Below, piece after piece: positions 35,643-47,438 of a DNA stretch of 64,000 nt. How positions within the stretch are numbered: position 1 is the first letter of the stretch; every line of letters begins with the position of its first letter. This stretch comes from Biscogniauxia marginata (lineage: Eukaryota; Ascomycota; Sordariomycetes; Xylariales; Xylariaceae), in assembly GCA_022695795.1 (NCBI GenBank), contig MU404060.1:552749-616748 (forward strand). The letters run 5' to 3'. The position numbers and the translations under genes were made by a program. Below the pieces are notes generated by a model that ran no database searches, was not told the DNA's origin, and saw only the letters and a list, made by a program, of their open reading frames with translations.

Positions 35643-38600
35643 ATGGCGGCGAGAGCTAGTTTTACCGAACTGGCACTACAGTATGTGCTCGCCGATGAGA
35701 AGGGCGAAGAGCAAGCCATCGCAGAGAAAGCTGCTACAGGTAAATTCTTCTTGGGGCAGTGCGAACGGGAATGCTAACCTTGGGGCACACAGCTATTGAA
35801 ACGTCTACGAACGCCCGAGTGGCTGTTGGTCAATGGGTCGCATCTATCAATCGATGGATACAGCCGGCTGATGATTCCAACGACAACTTCATTTCACGTG
35901 CCAAGGCATTGGACTTTCTTGCTACCACCCTCGAAATCCTCCAGAAAAAGGATTCTGCTCTAAAAGCCGAGCAGATCAAACTGTTGGTCACTTTCTTCGG
36001 CAGCCTTTTCTCCAGCGACCACAGAGCGGGTGTCACAGCTTCTGCAAAGGCTTTGAGACACCTTACCCGAATGAGCACCTTCTACCCTTCCCTTGGAAAC
36101 GACATCATCCAGAATGCCTGCAGACTCGGGGATGATTTTAAGTTGCAAACCCCAGCAACCCGTCTGGAGCTTTATGAGCTCTTTCTTGGACTGCTACGAG
36201 ATCCTTCTGTGGTGAACGACTTGGGGCATCAACATGGCAATGCTTGCGGGTTTATGATCAGCCTTCTAGATCTTTGCCGGAATGAGAGAGACCCGCTAAA
36301 CTTGATGAGGTGGTTTGAGACTTTGAAGATTTTCTTACAGAACTTCATCTCCTCGCCAGAGGTTACGTCTGAGGTTTTTAAGACGTTCTCGGCTTATTTT
36401 CCCATATCGTTACGTGCTTCCGCTACCTCGTCTGGCGTGACTGCAGACGACCTGAAAGGGGCCGTACGTTCCTGCTTCGCTGCACATCATCGCCTTGCGA
36501 GCCTCGCTATCCCTTTTCTCCTCAACAAGCTTGACCAGGGGGACGCGGTTACTGTGGCCGTGAAAGTAGATATCCTCCAGACGCTTGAGGCATGTCTGAC
36601 GAAATATGAGAACCCAAAGCAAAGCGTTGTCCCTTATGTCGACCAAGTCTGGAGCTCACTTAAATATGAGGTCCGCAATGGCGAGATCCCGGATACTATA
36701 AAGGCGACATTGAAGGTCATCGGTTCTTTGACAAGGAGGCTAGACACTGACGAGCTTCGATCGTTCTCAACTAGTACCTGGAGAGATCTAGCCGAAGATT
36801 TGTCGAACCCAACATATACTGCCCATGCTGGGCGTCTGCTTGTTGCTATTGCTGGAGCCACTGCCCAGTCATTCACAACGGTTACTCCACAAGCTCTCTC
36901 ACATATTCAGTCTAGCATTAAGCACACTAAGTCTGCATCTCATAAGCAAGATCTGATAACGCTTTTGAATTCGATTCTCCTCGTGCGATCGCATTTAGCT
37001 GATAGTCTGGAGTCTTCCGAATCGGCGAGCTCTGAAAATGGTTCAAATTGGCTGAAAGATGAACTATTTGGCGACTCGGTTTTCCTTGAAATATATTATC
37101 CTCTCTGGCAAGATAGTCCGACAAACTCATCATCAGTTGAGTATGTGGGTATTCTTAGAAAGACGATGGAGGGAGTTGCTGCCCTAGTGGGCCAAAAGTC
37201 TACTGGTATTGATCCTCCTCACCGGCTATGTTCTGATTCCATATGTGAACAAATCTTCAGCTGGCTTGCCAAACCAGCCATTTCCTGTCCGCTCGAAGGT
37301 CAGCAATTCACCAGGTCAATCACTAACGAAGATACCAACCAAGATCTTCGTGATTCGGCAGCAACCGCATTGAAGAAAGCAGTACCTCTTTACCCGCCAG
37401 CGTTCCAGCAGTTGTTATTGCAATATCTTTCTTCAGTCAAGACAGCCTACCAGCTGCAGCCGGCCCCGGAAAACCTTGTCTCGGAGATCGGATTCGTGGC
37501 AACCACACTTTGCGACATTAGTTGTTCGGAATTGTTAAGCACCAAGTCACGATTGTCAAATTCCGTGTTGTTAATTAACGCATTGATGGAAGGATTACAT
37601 TGGATGCTATCACAGCAATCGTCTCCAAAGTATTGGACCGCTTTCGTTTGTTCTATTCATCTCGTCGTTTATGAGTTGCTCGCTTCAATATCGGATGAAG
37701 GGAAGAAACATGGACCGTCAAGAACTCAATCCCTAGCCAGTGATTGGTACACTGAGTTTATAACGAACCTCAAGAATGCTGGTGCTATTGAACTTGGCTC
37801 GAACCAGTCAGGCGCTCTCGATCAGATGAGTAAGACTTTTGAGGGACTGGAAATTGATGAGGCCAACGTTGCACGTCAAACCTTGGCGTATTCCCTCTGG
37901 GTTGTGAAGCAACTCTACAGCCGCTTCACTGCGACCCAACTACGAAATGGCGGAAACCGAGGCGAGCAATGGGTCATTAAGCTTGGCGACGATTTTCGCA
38001 GAGAAGACCATGCTGCTATCGTGCAACAGGATATATGTCTATATCAAGTGGCCTTATTGGCAACAACGGTTGTTCGAGCACTAAGTGTGGACGAACAGAA
38101 TGCTTTGCAATTGGGCCGAGAAGCCTTTGCTTTGTTCCAGTCAACTGCCATGCCTTACGAAATTAGCTCTTTAGACGACTTCCGCACGGCACCCTTGTCA
38201 ATGGGTATTCTCCAAGGCCTTCATCCTAGGGCGATAGACTCAGTAGTGAGTAATATGTGTGATTGTGACTTCAGTAACCACTAACATATATATCAGGGTC
38301 ATATTACGGCACTAGAAAATCTGTGTTCTATATTGACATCTGACGCGTCGACTCCTTCAGACACGACAAGAGCTGCGTTAGACACGATGCTAGTAGTGCT
38401 GTCAAATCGACTCGATGTCAAAAACTATGCAACGCTGGACAAGAAATACGAAATTGAACAAGGGTTGCTGGATAGCTTCACAAGCCTCGCGGATAGAAAC
38501 GGAAGATCTAGTTCAGATGGCCCTACTACGCTTCGTATCATCCGCAGTGTTCTTCACTATCTGGCGGGTGACGTAGCGCGGTTCTCATCTCGGCCTGGAG

Positions 38601-39322
38601 ATAACATGTTACTCACTACGCTATATGAAAGGGCGCCGTTTGATATCATGATGGGTCGCCAGCTAGCCCATAACCTTGATGTGCTTGTGAGCCCCAAGGA
38701 ATGCCTCGAAGTTGTGAACCATGCTGTTCGCAAGAAGCTCAGTGGAGAATGGCTCTACTATCATATGGTTTCACCCCGCCTGATGGAGTGTTTTCCTAGC
38801 ACTCCAAACTCTGCTGCCGAGGAGCGGCGAGCAGTCAACCGCACTGTCAGCACGTTCGCAATTCTGAAACACCTCAAATACGATCATTATGCGGGTGACA
38901 TCGAGAAGATCGTAAGAATCGCGATTCGTTCCTTGTCGACCTTCAAAATTGGCGTGGAAATGGAGTCGTGCCTGATCGTAATACTTCAAATATTGGAGGG
39001 GGACCCTGAAAAGCTGAAAGAACACCTCCCTAGCTTGATCTCCGGGTTGATCGCCGTCTACGATATGGCAGGAAGGGTAGCCCGGACAGCCGAGTTTATG
39101 CCGGACGCTGGAGTTCTTAAGGCCAAGGGTCGGGAACCGGCTCGGTGCCGGAAATTCACATTGGAATTCTTCCAGAAGTTACCGGGATTGTACGAGACAC
39201 AGCACCTTTGGCCTCACCGTCACCTACTACTTCGACCTTTGTGGGCAGCGTGCGGAGACCCCGTAAGAGAGATCAGGCGACTGGCGTTGATAACAAGGCA
39301 GACTTGGGATAATCTAGCCTGA
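35643..39322 (+). CDS. MET18: MMS19/Met18, cytosolic iron-sulfur targeting HEAT-repeat protein
   Basis: Large HEAT-repeat adaptor of the CIA targeting complex that hands Fe-S clusters to DNA repair and replication enzymes; it is needed indirectly for nucleotide excision repair and methionine synthesis. Three exons: 35643-35739, 35793-38245 and 38297-39322, with introns of 53 and 51 bases. Phases close and give 1191 residues. Start MAARASFTELALQYVLADEK. N-terminal MMS19 block: ALDFLATTLEIL, KLLVTFFGSLFSSDHRAG and ALRHLTRM. Further family text: YFPISLRASATSSGVTADDL, GDAVTVAVKVDILQTLEACL and SSLKYEVRNGEIPDTIKATL. The C-terminal HEAT region ends RLALITRQTWDNLA. It looks intact and full length. 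Confidence 0.95.
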
Positions 39323-39648
39323 GATGAGACGCGCTGACAGAGAACATCAGCCAAGGAGACAGGCTTCAGTAAAGTCAGCCACGGCAGAGCCTATTGTTTG
39401 TCATAGCTAAATGGAAACTCAACGTGTATGTACATCACTCCATGTTGAAATGCCTGAATGTAGAAATCATGATCATAATGTCAAGAATAACGAGAAACGT
39501 ATGGATAATTTTAAAAATGGTGATTACCTACAGACGAGTCGTGAATAGGGGTATAGAAGGGCTGCGACAGACGTTGTAAAAACCGGCATACAAATAGATT
39601 TTGGGAACAACGTGTCAATAAAGCCTATTATAAACATATGCTACGACA
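39323..39648. other. Convergent 3' region
   Basis: 326 bases between MMS19 and SPC2 stop codons. AT-rich, frequent stops, no feature beyond probable 3' UTRs. Confidence 0.5.
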
Positions 39649-40491
39649 TCATGCCTTTCTCCGCTTTGATTTCTTCCCAGCATTGGCATCTGCACCTGTT
39701 GTTTGGGCAGCTAGGAGGGCGTCTAATACCTCTGAGTCGGCATTCAAAAAGTCCGGAGTGGCCGCTGCTGCTCTCTTCGGATCGGCCTTCCCTACCAAAG
39801 GCACCGTAGTGGCTAGCATGGTCTGGAAAGGCAGCGCGATGAAATGCCCCTGAACATCAAACCATTCGGTGAAGGAGCGCGCAAACTCGATTGTCTGTGC
39901 TTCTCCTTTCTTGGGTGTGACGGTCACTTTGACGTTGTAAATCGGTAGGTTCTTCTTCGTTGACGTCGCTATCGAGATCTATTGCCCCCCTTAAGTGTCA
40001 GCTGTTTCCATTTCCGCGTTCGTATGAGGGAGGGCCCAGGACAATTCTGCCCCTCCAAATCGGCGAGAGAGACGGGATGCTTTCTATGTCCATACCTTGG
40101 ATCCGTCGGCTGCAATGCCCTGATATACAATGCCCTTCTCTACGAAGCCGATCCAGAAGGTCAAGATCCCATTGAGCACGCTGTATAGGGCAACAGCGGC
40201 CGCGGTGTAGTACTTGGTGTCCTCGAAGCCGAGCTTGTAGTCCCAGAGGAAGCAGGCGGCGGCGATTAGGAATGCGCTGTACCCGAGGGCGAGGCGCGTA
40301 TCGACGAGCGTGTGGACCTGCTTGAACTTGAGAGAGTTGAGGTAGTTCGGTATCGCATCGTCGGACGTGTTCTTCAGGTCTAGTTGGCCGGAGAGGCAAG
40401 TATAAGTTTATTTCCACAATGAGAAATGGGTGTTTTAGAAGAGTTCGTTACCTGCAAGGTTGTGGACGGTAATTCGTTCTTGAGAGGCCAT
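39649..40491 (-). CDS. SPC2: Signal peptidase complex subunit 2
   Basis: Accessory subunit of the ER signal peptidase complex, linking it to the translocon. Three exons: 40491-40452, 40379-40096 and 39978-39649, with introns of 72 and 117 bases. Phases close and give 217 residues. Start MASQERITVHNLADLKNTSD. Two hydrophobic segments (LALGYSAFLIAAACFLWDY and TAAAVALYSVLNGILTFWIG) form the expected hairpin, followed by a cytosolic domain (IYNVKVTVTP...FARSFTEWFDVQGHFI). The Lys/Arg-rich tail GKKSKRRKA resembles an ER-retrieval-type basic end. It shares a 434-base divergent promoter with EMC3, another ER membrane-protein factor. Confidence 0.93.
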
Positions 40492-40925
40492 TGTTAATTT
40501 GTTTTCAACTTTCCTGCACCTCTTCTTGTGAATTGGAATGATAATGCCGGTCTGCAGAGAAAGTTAGGGGAAGAGAGAAACTGCCCGCTTTAACTCGGGG
40601 CTGTTCGAGTAAGTGAAGCTCAACGAAATAGGTAAAGTTCCCAATATGCTTACAGCGGGAAACGTGGCTTCCATTCCATCACTGTGGAGCGCTTTAAAGT
40701 TTGACCATTCACCGACCGCCGGGGGTACGGGGGGTTTGTCAGCCGTGCCGGCCGCTAAGAGGAATACCTTACCTTAGGTATAACGAACCTCCTAGACTTT
40801 AGTGTCGTAGCGACAGCCGTCCGAAATGCAACCCTGACAGCTCCAACACTAAACGACAAACGTCAACATCTCGAACCTCCAGAGCTTCCGCTCGGCAAGC
40901 ATAAGCTTGTCACAATACCACAATC
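40492..40925. promoter_or_regulatory. Divergent promoter of SPC2 and EMC3
   Basis: 434 bases between divergent start codons of two ER membrane-protein biogenesis genes, so co-regulation is plausible. Mixed composition with a GC-rich patch near 40717-40755. No coding exon is visible. Confidence 0.45.
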
Positions 40926-41907
40926 ATGGGCCAATTACCGGTGCAGACAATCCATCGGGATCCCCAGCTTTTGTGAGTATCGCATGCGATAGGAACTGAA
41001 GACATGATCATTACTAACATCATCTGAAAGCTACTGGATCCTGTTCCCGATTACTGTGGTGATGGTAGGAATATCTGCTTCTGCTTCTGCTTCTGCTTCA
41101 GTCTTGTCCTAGGCCGGTTGGACTGATGAACAATTAGGTCTTGACCGGCATATTGCGACACTATGCTACGGTACTCATGGCAACACCTCCGAAGAAGCAA
41201 GACCAGAAGTCCATGAAAGAACAACGGTCCATGCTGCACGGTATCGCGACTCGCAGCAACTTCCACGTACTGTCTGCCCCGTCCTTCCGCGTCCGACGTG
41301 ACTACCTCACCAATGCATACGAGAACGGCGCATTCCTGAAGAACCCAGACCAGCGCGGCCAGCCACCTCCTAACCCCATGACCGACCCTGGCGCTATGGA
41401 TGGCATGATGGGCATGATGAAGAACAACATGGCCATGATGATCCCCAACACCCTTATCATGAGCTGGATCAACGCATTCTTCAGCGGTTTTGTCATTATC
41501 AAGCTGCCCTTCCCGCTCACCATCAAGTTCAAGAGCATGCTGCAGGCCGGTGTGGCCACCAAGGAGATGGATCCCCGGTGGATGTCAAGCATCAGTTGGT
41601 ATTTCTTGTGTATATTCGGCCTGCAGTCCGTCTTCAATTTCTTGCTTGGGAGCGAAAATGGTAAGCCCCCTTTTCCTCTAGCTACCTGACCATTTGACAT
41701 GTAATATCTGACTTGAGTATAGCTGCAAGCCAAATGGCCCAGCAGATGGGCGCAATGGGACCTCAGGCAGCCCCTCAGATGTTCGGACCTGGAGTTGACC
41801 CTGATAAGCAGTTCAAGACTGAGGCAGAAAATCTTGCAGTGGTTGAGCACTACTCGGTTCTGGACGGGGTGGAGGATAGATTGCTCAAGGGTATCATTTC
41901 TAAATAG
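40926..41907 (+). CDS. EMC3: ER membrane protein complex subunit 3
   Basis: Core Oxa1/YidC/Get1-superfamily insertase subunit of the ER membrane complex, which inserts tail-anchored and multipass proteins. Four exons: 40926-40972, 41031-41064, 41138-41660 and 41723-41907, with introns of 58, 73 and 62 bases. Phases close and give 262 residues. Start MGQLPVQTIHRDPQLFYWIL. Membrane segments: YWILFPITVVMVLTGILRHY, then TLIMSWINAFFSGFVIIKLP with FPLTIKFKSMLQ, and SSISWYFLCIFGLQSVFNFL. Cytosolic Met-rich loop (DGMMGMMKNNMAMM), and GPGVDPDKQFKTEAENLAVV near the end. Exon 2 is only 34 bases. Intron 2 contains a TTCTGC hexamer repeat just before two upstream AG candidates. Confidence 0.95.
41079..41102 (+). 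repeat. TTCTGC hexamer repeat inside an EMC3 intron
   Basis: About four tandem copies of CTTCTG in intron 2 of EMC3. They are pyrimidine-rich and sit upstream of AG dinucleotides that could act as alternative acceptors, though only the acceptor at 41137 keeps the EMC3 frame. Confidence 0.6.
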
Positions 41908-42011
41908 AGCAAAATCTGGATGGCCCATCTCAGATAATGGTTCCTGAACGCCAAATCCATGCGTATCACACAAGGTATAGAGGTGTAGTAGTTGCTACAA
42001 CGTTGTATCCA

Positions 42012-42894
42012 TCAACTGTCGTCCCACCATAGACATATACCAAGTCCTTCCTTCATCATGGTTCCCGATATGCTGTAAGGAGAAAGCTTCTTCGCCTTAT
42101 CAAGAGCTTCTTCCTCTGCACTGTCTGGTACCTGATCTCTCCACGTCTCATCGATGACCTGAAAGCGCACCATTTCGTTTTTATCATAGTGCATTCTCTC
42201 CTCGTCCACGATCCAAACCCAAGCCTTTTCGTTGTGATCACTACAAGAAATTTAGCAGACAGGTAATGCAATGACAGATCGCACGTTACTCACAATTCTG
42301 TGCTCTCTGGCAGCTCCTTGTAGGATACAAAGATATCTTCAAAAAACTCAGTGCGAACTGGTGGTGTCTATTAGTGATGGCTCCCGTGCTCTCTTAAGGG
42401 ATGGATTTCAGGAGGAGGACGGATGGGTAGTCGTACTGCTGAGACCCTCCTGAGTAGCACTGCTGATCCTGCCGAATAATGTCTCACCCTTGAAAGGTCT
42501 AAAGACGATCATGCGAAATTCAACTGTATAAAAACATGAGTCATTCTGTTCAAAAGAAACAGAGGCATAGAGAAAAGGAAGTCAAAACAAGCACACCATT
42601 GACGTTGACCAAGCCAGTACCATGGCCGATGAGCCCCTCAGAAGCCCACAGCAGGTCGTACATGCAGATGCAGAGGCCAACCTTCTGGATCACGCGGTTT
42701 GAGTACTTGGCGTTGATGTTGTTCTCTATGGCGATGTGACTCTGCTGGTCGAACTGCGACGGCGTGATCTGCACGAGATCCGCAATCTTCGTCTGTGTTT
42801 GTTCATTAGAAAGGTTAGTCAAACGAAACGAAGCGTGTTGAGATTTTAGAAAGTTTAAAAAAAAAAAAAAAGCAAAACTAACCAAGATGAACAT
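42012..42894 (-). CDS. RPC25: RNA polymerase III subunit Rpc25 (RPC8)
   Basis: Stalk subunit of RNA polymerase III, paired with Rpc17 and needed for initiation; homologous to Rpb7. Five exons: 42894-42883 (12 bases), 42792-42597, 42523-42437, 42357-42294 and 42240-42012, with introns of 90, 73, 79 and 53 bases. Phases close and give 195 residues. Start MFILTKIADLVQITPSQFDQ; RPB7-N block: IQKVGLCICMYDLL and VNVEFRMIVFRPFKGE; S1/OB-type C-terminal domain: RISSATQEGL...IRTEFFEDIFV, EKAWVWIVDEERMHYDKNEM and the final GLGICLWWDDS. The gene ends only 104 bases from the converging EMC3 stop. The small exons mean no single ORF represents it well. Confidence 0.95.
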
Positions 42895-43920
42895 TTTGGT
42901 GATATGTGGTGGTGGTTAGGTGTCATGGTTCTCTCATTTAAAAGACCTTTGTTGAAACCTTAGGGTTTCTACTAATGCTCTGTCTGTATACATGCAAGAC
43001 GTGCAATGGGAATTGTGCCCCACCATTAAAAAGAAACGGGGACCAAGATATCATCACAGTAGTGTACTAGTTTAGCATGTGGGAGAGGATATGGATGGAA
43101 CGCACAGACTTCAGTTCAGCACCTGAGGCTGCAGGGAGTTACCTAACTCGGATAAACTCCAGTTGTATGCCGGATAAATTTACAGCAGCAGACGGGAACC
43201 TGGTGCCTACTAGGTAGTAGCGCCTCGACTAGACTCGCACTAAAGACTTTAGTGCCGTTAGATTTTGAAAGCTTCTGGGCAGACCAGGAATCCACGGAGA
43301 CAACACCAACCAACTTCCCATCATCTACGTAGATCGTCTTCCAACCCATCCCCGGACGACCCCTTTCGGATTCCAAGTGACAACTATCAGGCTCCAAGCA
43401 CGTCTTAGTTGGCGACGATCTTTCGTACCGGTGAAATCATCGCGCTATCTCCCTGGCAAGCCGTTTAATACACGCAGTCAAGCCTCACCAGCTGGACAAG
43501 ACAAACAGTCCAGTCCATTGCTGATGCATCTCTGGTAATTCCTGGACTGCCGTCGGCCTTCTCCAATATACTACTACTCCTATCCTATTACTACTCACTA
43601 CTGATGAGTAAGGCATCCAAGTAGATGTCCAAGCATTGAAGTTCTAGTCAATTGCCAGCTCCTCTCCTCGAACCTTGTTTTTGTAATTTTACAGAGTTGG
43701 GCAGCCTCCGACCCATCGCAACCTCAGCTGAATAGTATGTCTTGTCCTTTTCTCCCCCTACCTCCTCTTTCTATCATCTCTTCCTGCCCAACCACTCATC
43801 TACACAGCGACTAGAACAACACTCTGACAATTATCCAGGTTTTTTGTTGTTCTTTTCCTCGATTTCCTCTCCTCTTCGTCTAGTTGCACGCACTACTTGG
43901 TAGTCCTCCCAACCACCAAG
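42895..43920. promoter_or_regulatory. Divergent upstream region of RPC25 and the NUFIP-type gene
   Basis: 1026 bases between divergent start codons. The last 200 bases before 43921 are C/T-rich, typical of a fungal 5' UTR (CTCCTCTTTCTATCATCTC-like). No coding exon is seen. Confidence 0.45.
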
Positions 43921-45763
43921 ATGGCCAGTTATCCCTACGCACCCCCTCCTCCTCCTCCCTCGTCAGCGCCAACCACATACCCTTCTTACAACCAAGGACA
44001 GCCGTATGCCCCTACACCTCCTCGCGGTGGTCATTCTACCATGGTCAACAGTGGCAGAGCCCGAGGCCACCACCAGGCACCCGGACGAAGCGAGTATGGC
44101 TCGCCTTATTACCAGCATCAAGAGTACCAGTCTCCTGGCGGTGCACCCTACAGCTCGCCGCAACCCAATACATACTGGCAAGGCGCTTCGCCCCTGAATC
44201 ATCCTCAGACCCATTCTCCTCTTCCTCCTTCCAATTACCACCCCAACTATGCACCCCAAGGATTCCCGCCACAGCCTGCTCAGGGCTATCAATCCCAGTT
44301 TCCTACCCAATCTTCTCGCCCGCCATACGCAGCTACATATGGCCAACCCCCCAATGACTATCCTTCCCAGCAATGGGCTGATCAAGGCCATTCGTACCCC
44401 TATGGCAATCGTGGTGGTCGTGGGGGGTTCCAGGGTGACCGAGGTGGTCACAAGTCCGATCATTCGATAGCGCCCCCCCTTCGCATGGGTTTTGATCAAC
44501 GCACTGATCACTCTACTCATACCGGCCCTAGCTACGGCCAACCGTACCCTCCTAGTACTCATCACCAGCCTACTCCTTATCAACAGACCTCATACAATTA
44601 CCCCTCCGCACCCGCACCCCAGTACACAGGGCCTTCTCATCCCCACTACGGGTCTAGTAACAGAGGTCATGGCCGTGATGGCCTCAACTATTCTAACAGG
44701 GGAGGCCGTCATTCCCAGACTGATCGAGGCGAGAAGTTTCGCCATAGAGAGCAGCGGCCTACACACGGGCTCAATAATCAGAAGTCTGACCCAGCTTCGG
44801 CCAAGAAGAAGAAGCGCAAGACCAACACACTAGGACTGACCCCGGGAGACAATGATTCCGATGATGGTATCATTGACGAGGAGCAACGTCTAGAAGAGGT
44901 GCTCGCCTCAGATATGATAGTGTAAGTACACCCCGTTGCACTGGTGTCGACCAAGTTATCTCACATTTTACAGCATCAAGGACCTGGGAGATTGGCTTTC
45001 AAAGCGAAGAGCCAATTACCCAACAAAAGCACGGATTCAAGAGAAGAATGCTGCTGGCTTGACCACGGAACCCGCAACCGCTGACTCTAGCAAGACCCCC
45101 GTCACTAAGGTCGACAAAGATCAGGCAGAAGCTGACAGGTTGCGAAAGCGTCTGGCCAAGGTCGAACGGAAGCTCGAGAAGCGAAAACGAGCAGCCAACG
45201 ATGAGGGTGACGAAATGCGGGCCAGTGTGGAGTCAGAGTCATCGGATGACGAATCTGACGATGGGAAACCTGAGGCCTTGCCAACTGGAAAGCCAGCGAG
45301 CGGTTTCTTGCCCCCTCCGCCTATCTCACGAGCTGATGTCTCAAATCATTGCAAGTACTACTCGACTGGAGGAACCTGTGGCAAAAAGGGCAAGTGCCGC
45401 TTTAAACATGACCCTGCTATGCGAGAGGCTGCTCTACAAGAACGAACTAGAAATGGGGGCCGGATGACATTGGCACAGCGCCTCATGCTCAACGACAAAG
45501 AGAACGATGAAATGGAAGTGGTTAAAACGATTGTGGAAATGCGTTCTAATGGACGTTTGCACGATCCTAGCAACCCACAGTCCCATAACAATCGTCAAGC
45601 GAATGAGCAAGCTGCTATTGCAGCCGTCTCGTCGTTGCCCGCCACCTCTGGTGCAGCTAATCTGCCGCACAAGCCGAAGGAATCCACTAAGCCATATGCA
45701 ACCTGGTACTTGGGTGGCTACGGAGATCATGGCAGGGATTTGAAGCTTAGAGAGCTGCCCTGA
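43921..45763 (+). CDS. NUFIP1-domain CCCH zinc-finger protein (snoRNP assembly type)
   Basis: Likely counterpart of NUFIP1/Rsa1, the scaffold joining the R2TP chaperone to box C/D snoRNP proteins. Two exons: 43921-44921 and 44974-45763 (52-base intron), 596 residues. The long open frame extends 24 bases further 5', but the ATG at 43921 in AAGATGGCC context is the natural start. Residues 1-300 are Pro/Gln/Tyr/Gly-rich disorder with RGG-like NRGGRGGFQGDRGG. A Lys-rich nuclear signal AKKKKRKTN follows. The NUFIP1 motif IKDLGDWLSKRRANYPTKAR begins at residue 335. A coiled, charged segment (ADRLRKRLAKVERKLEKRKR) comes next, then a CCCH finger C-x8-C-x5-C-x3-H near 460-482. The C-terminal end is LPHKPKESTKPYATWYLGGY-like. 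Confidence 0.88.
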
Positions 45764-47438
45764 TTGGCTTCTTTAGCATTACCTTGCCATATCCAACCCT
45801 ATCAGACAACGTTCATATGGCTTTCTCCTCAATGTGATGAGTTGACGAGACGAGTGCTTGATCAGCACATCACATGCAAAATACATCACGGATTAGTATC
45901 CCTCAATGATGCTGGCTTCGGGCGTCGATCATTACGGTACCCAATTTAACTTCTGATTTCGAGGCATGATCATAACGTAGGTCTTGTCCTCGGCGTCTTC
46001 ACAACGATATGCAGCAATTTTGCCGACTCTACAAGCATAGAGATCGGAGAGACAGTCTTGATATCTACTTCAGACCTCCATAGTTCGCCATTTCGGATTG
46101 CACCATCCGACGCAAAGCTGCAAGTATAAATACCGCCTTGAAAGCGAGGGATGAGAACAAGCTGCTCCCATGATCTACTCATTCCCACGTATATGGCCCA
46201 ACGTGGTCCAGAAATTCTGCTCTGAATACCCCCCACATTCGATTGTTACATTGATTTTTTTTTCTCCCCTCCCTTTTCCTTACTTGCGAGCGAATATCCT
46301 TCCATAGGCTGCTTGTGGTCATCATGAGTCCTGATAAGCGTCACAATTTTCGCAACGTCGAATTTGATCTTTCTTTTGGGCGCCATACCGCCATAGCCGA
46401 ATTTTGCAAACCCCCAAAAATAAAACCACAGCGTGATGAGACAGTTCAAATCTCAGCACTCGAGCGAATACTTGATTTGGGGCTTTAAGACGAAGATGTG
46501 GATTTGATGCTTAAGATAGTAGTCTATCTATCTTAACCCCGATGAGTCGCGTGTTCGAAGAAACATAATTCTCGAATGTAGGTGATTATGGGGTTGATGG
46601 ACAAGGACAGTAAAATAGTGGTTATTCTTGGGGGTGTTTTTCCTTTTTCTAGGTTTCAATTGGGCACCGTACTGGGTCTGGGATAGGAGGCGTTAGCGGT
46701 ATATAAATTTGATTCGCCCCAGACGGGAAATGCATTTGGTCATGACCGCCATAGTAGACTTGACTGGGAATACATTTGCTTTATTTGCCTTTTGTCATTG
46801 GTCTGTGGAGTTCCTAAGGGGATGGTTATGTGATGCTCTCCTGGATTGAAAGCATCAAGGGTGCTGGCTTGATACTGACATGAGTGTTGGAATCTTAATG
46901 AATGCCTACAAAGATATGAAGAGGCAAAACGACAGGAATCAAATCGGATCGGATCATAACAGAAGTTATACTGTATAGGAACGGTAGGTTGCCTTCTCCA
47001 GTAAACTGGATATCGCATTAGATACCTGAATACAAGTTTTATATCTATATGTCTACGCCGCCACGATGCCTCCGGCCCAGACAGGAGAGAGGTTTCCCCC
47101 CTCGTGAGAAACATGTCTTTTCTTTTTTTCTTTAAATTCACGTCCTGGGAGAAATGGACACAAAAAACTATTCTGGTAAACCGTCATGAATGGCGTCCCT
47201 TCTTCCGATCTGCTAAGCGTGGTTTTCTGAGCACGATACCCCATGCCCGCGACACCGCGTGCTTTGCCTCTAGCATATCATCGCCGTCGTTCGTCAATTA
47301 TCGCCAGACGCCTAGTTCCGCGCGTGAATTTCTCAATTACACTCAACCTCACCACCCCCCCCTTCTCACCGATTTTCTTCATCTTTTCCAAGTCACCATC
47401 ACTCATTCCGTCCCATCGCGGCTGAGCCCAAGGCGACT
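45764..47438. other. Long convergent gap
   Basis: About 1.7 kb between the stops of the NUFIP-type gene and NSA2. Two minus-strand frames (46384-46249 starting MAPKRKIKFDVAKIV, and 46236-45970) read fairly naturally and the first ends at a donor-like GTAAGG, but their phases do not join. I do not call a gene. The rest shows frequent stops and probable 3' UTR sequence. Confidence 0.4.

Noticed and set aside
45970..46384. Possible two-exon minus-strand gene (MAPKRKIKFDVAKIV... and GPRWAIYVGMSRSWEQ...)
   Set aside because: Both frames read plausibly and the first ends at a GTAAGG donor, but no acceptor joins them in phase and I recognise no family.
46430..46470. tRNA-like T arm (TGAGA ... GTTCAAAT ... 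TCTCA)
   Set aside because: The loop is two bases too long and no acceptor stem, D arm or anticodon arm can be formed around it.
46535..46565. GTTCGAA motif resembling a tRNA B box
   Set aside because: No five-base stem flanks it and no A box is found at the right distance.
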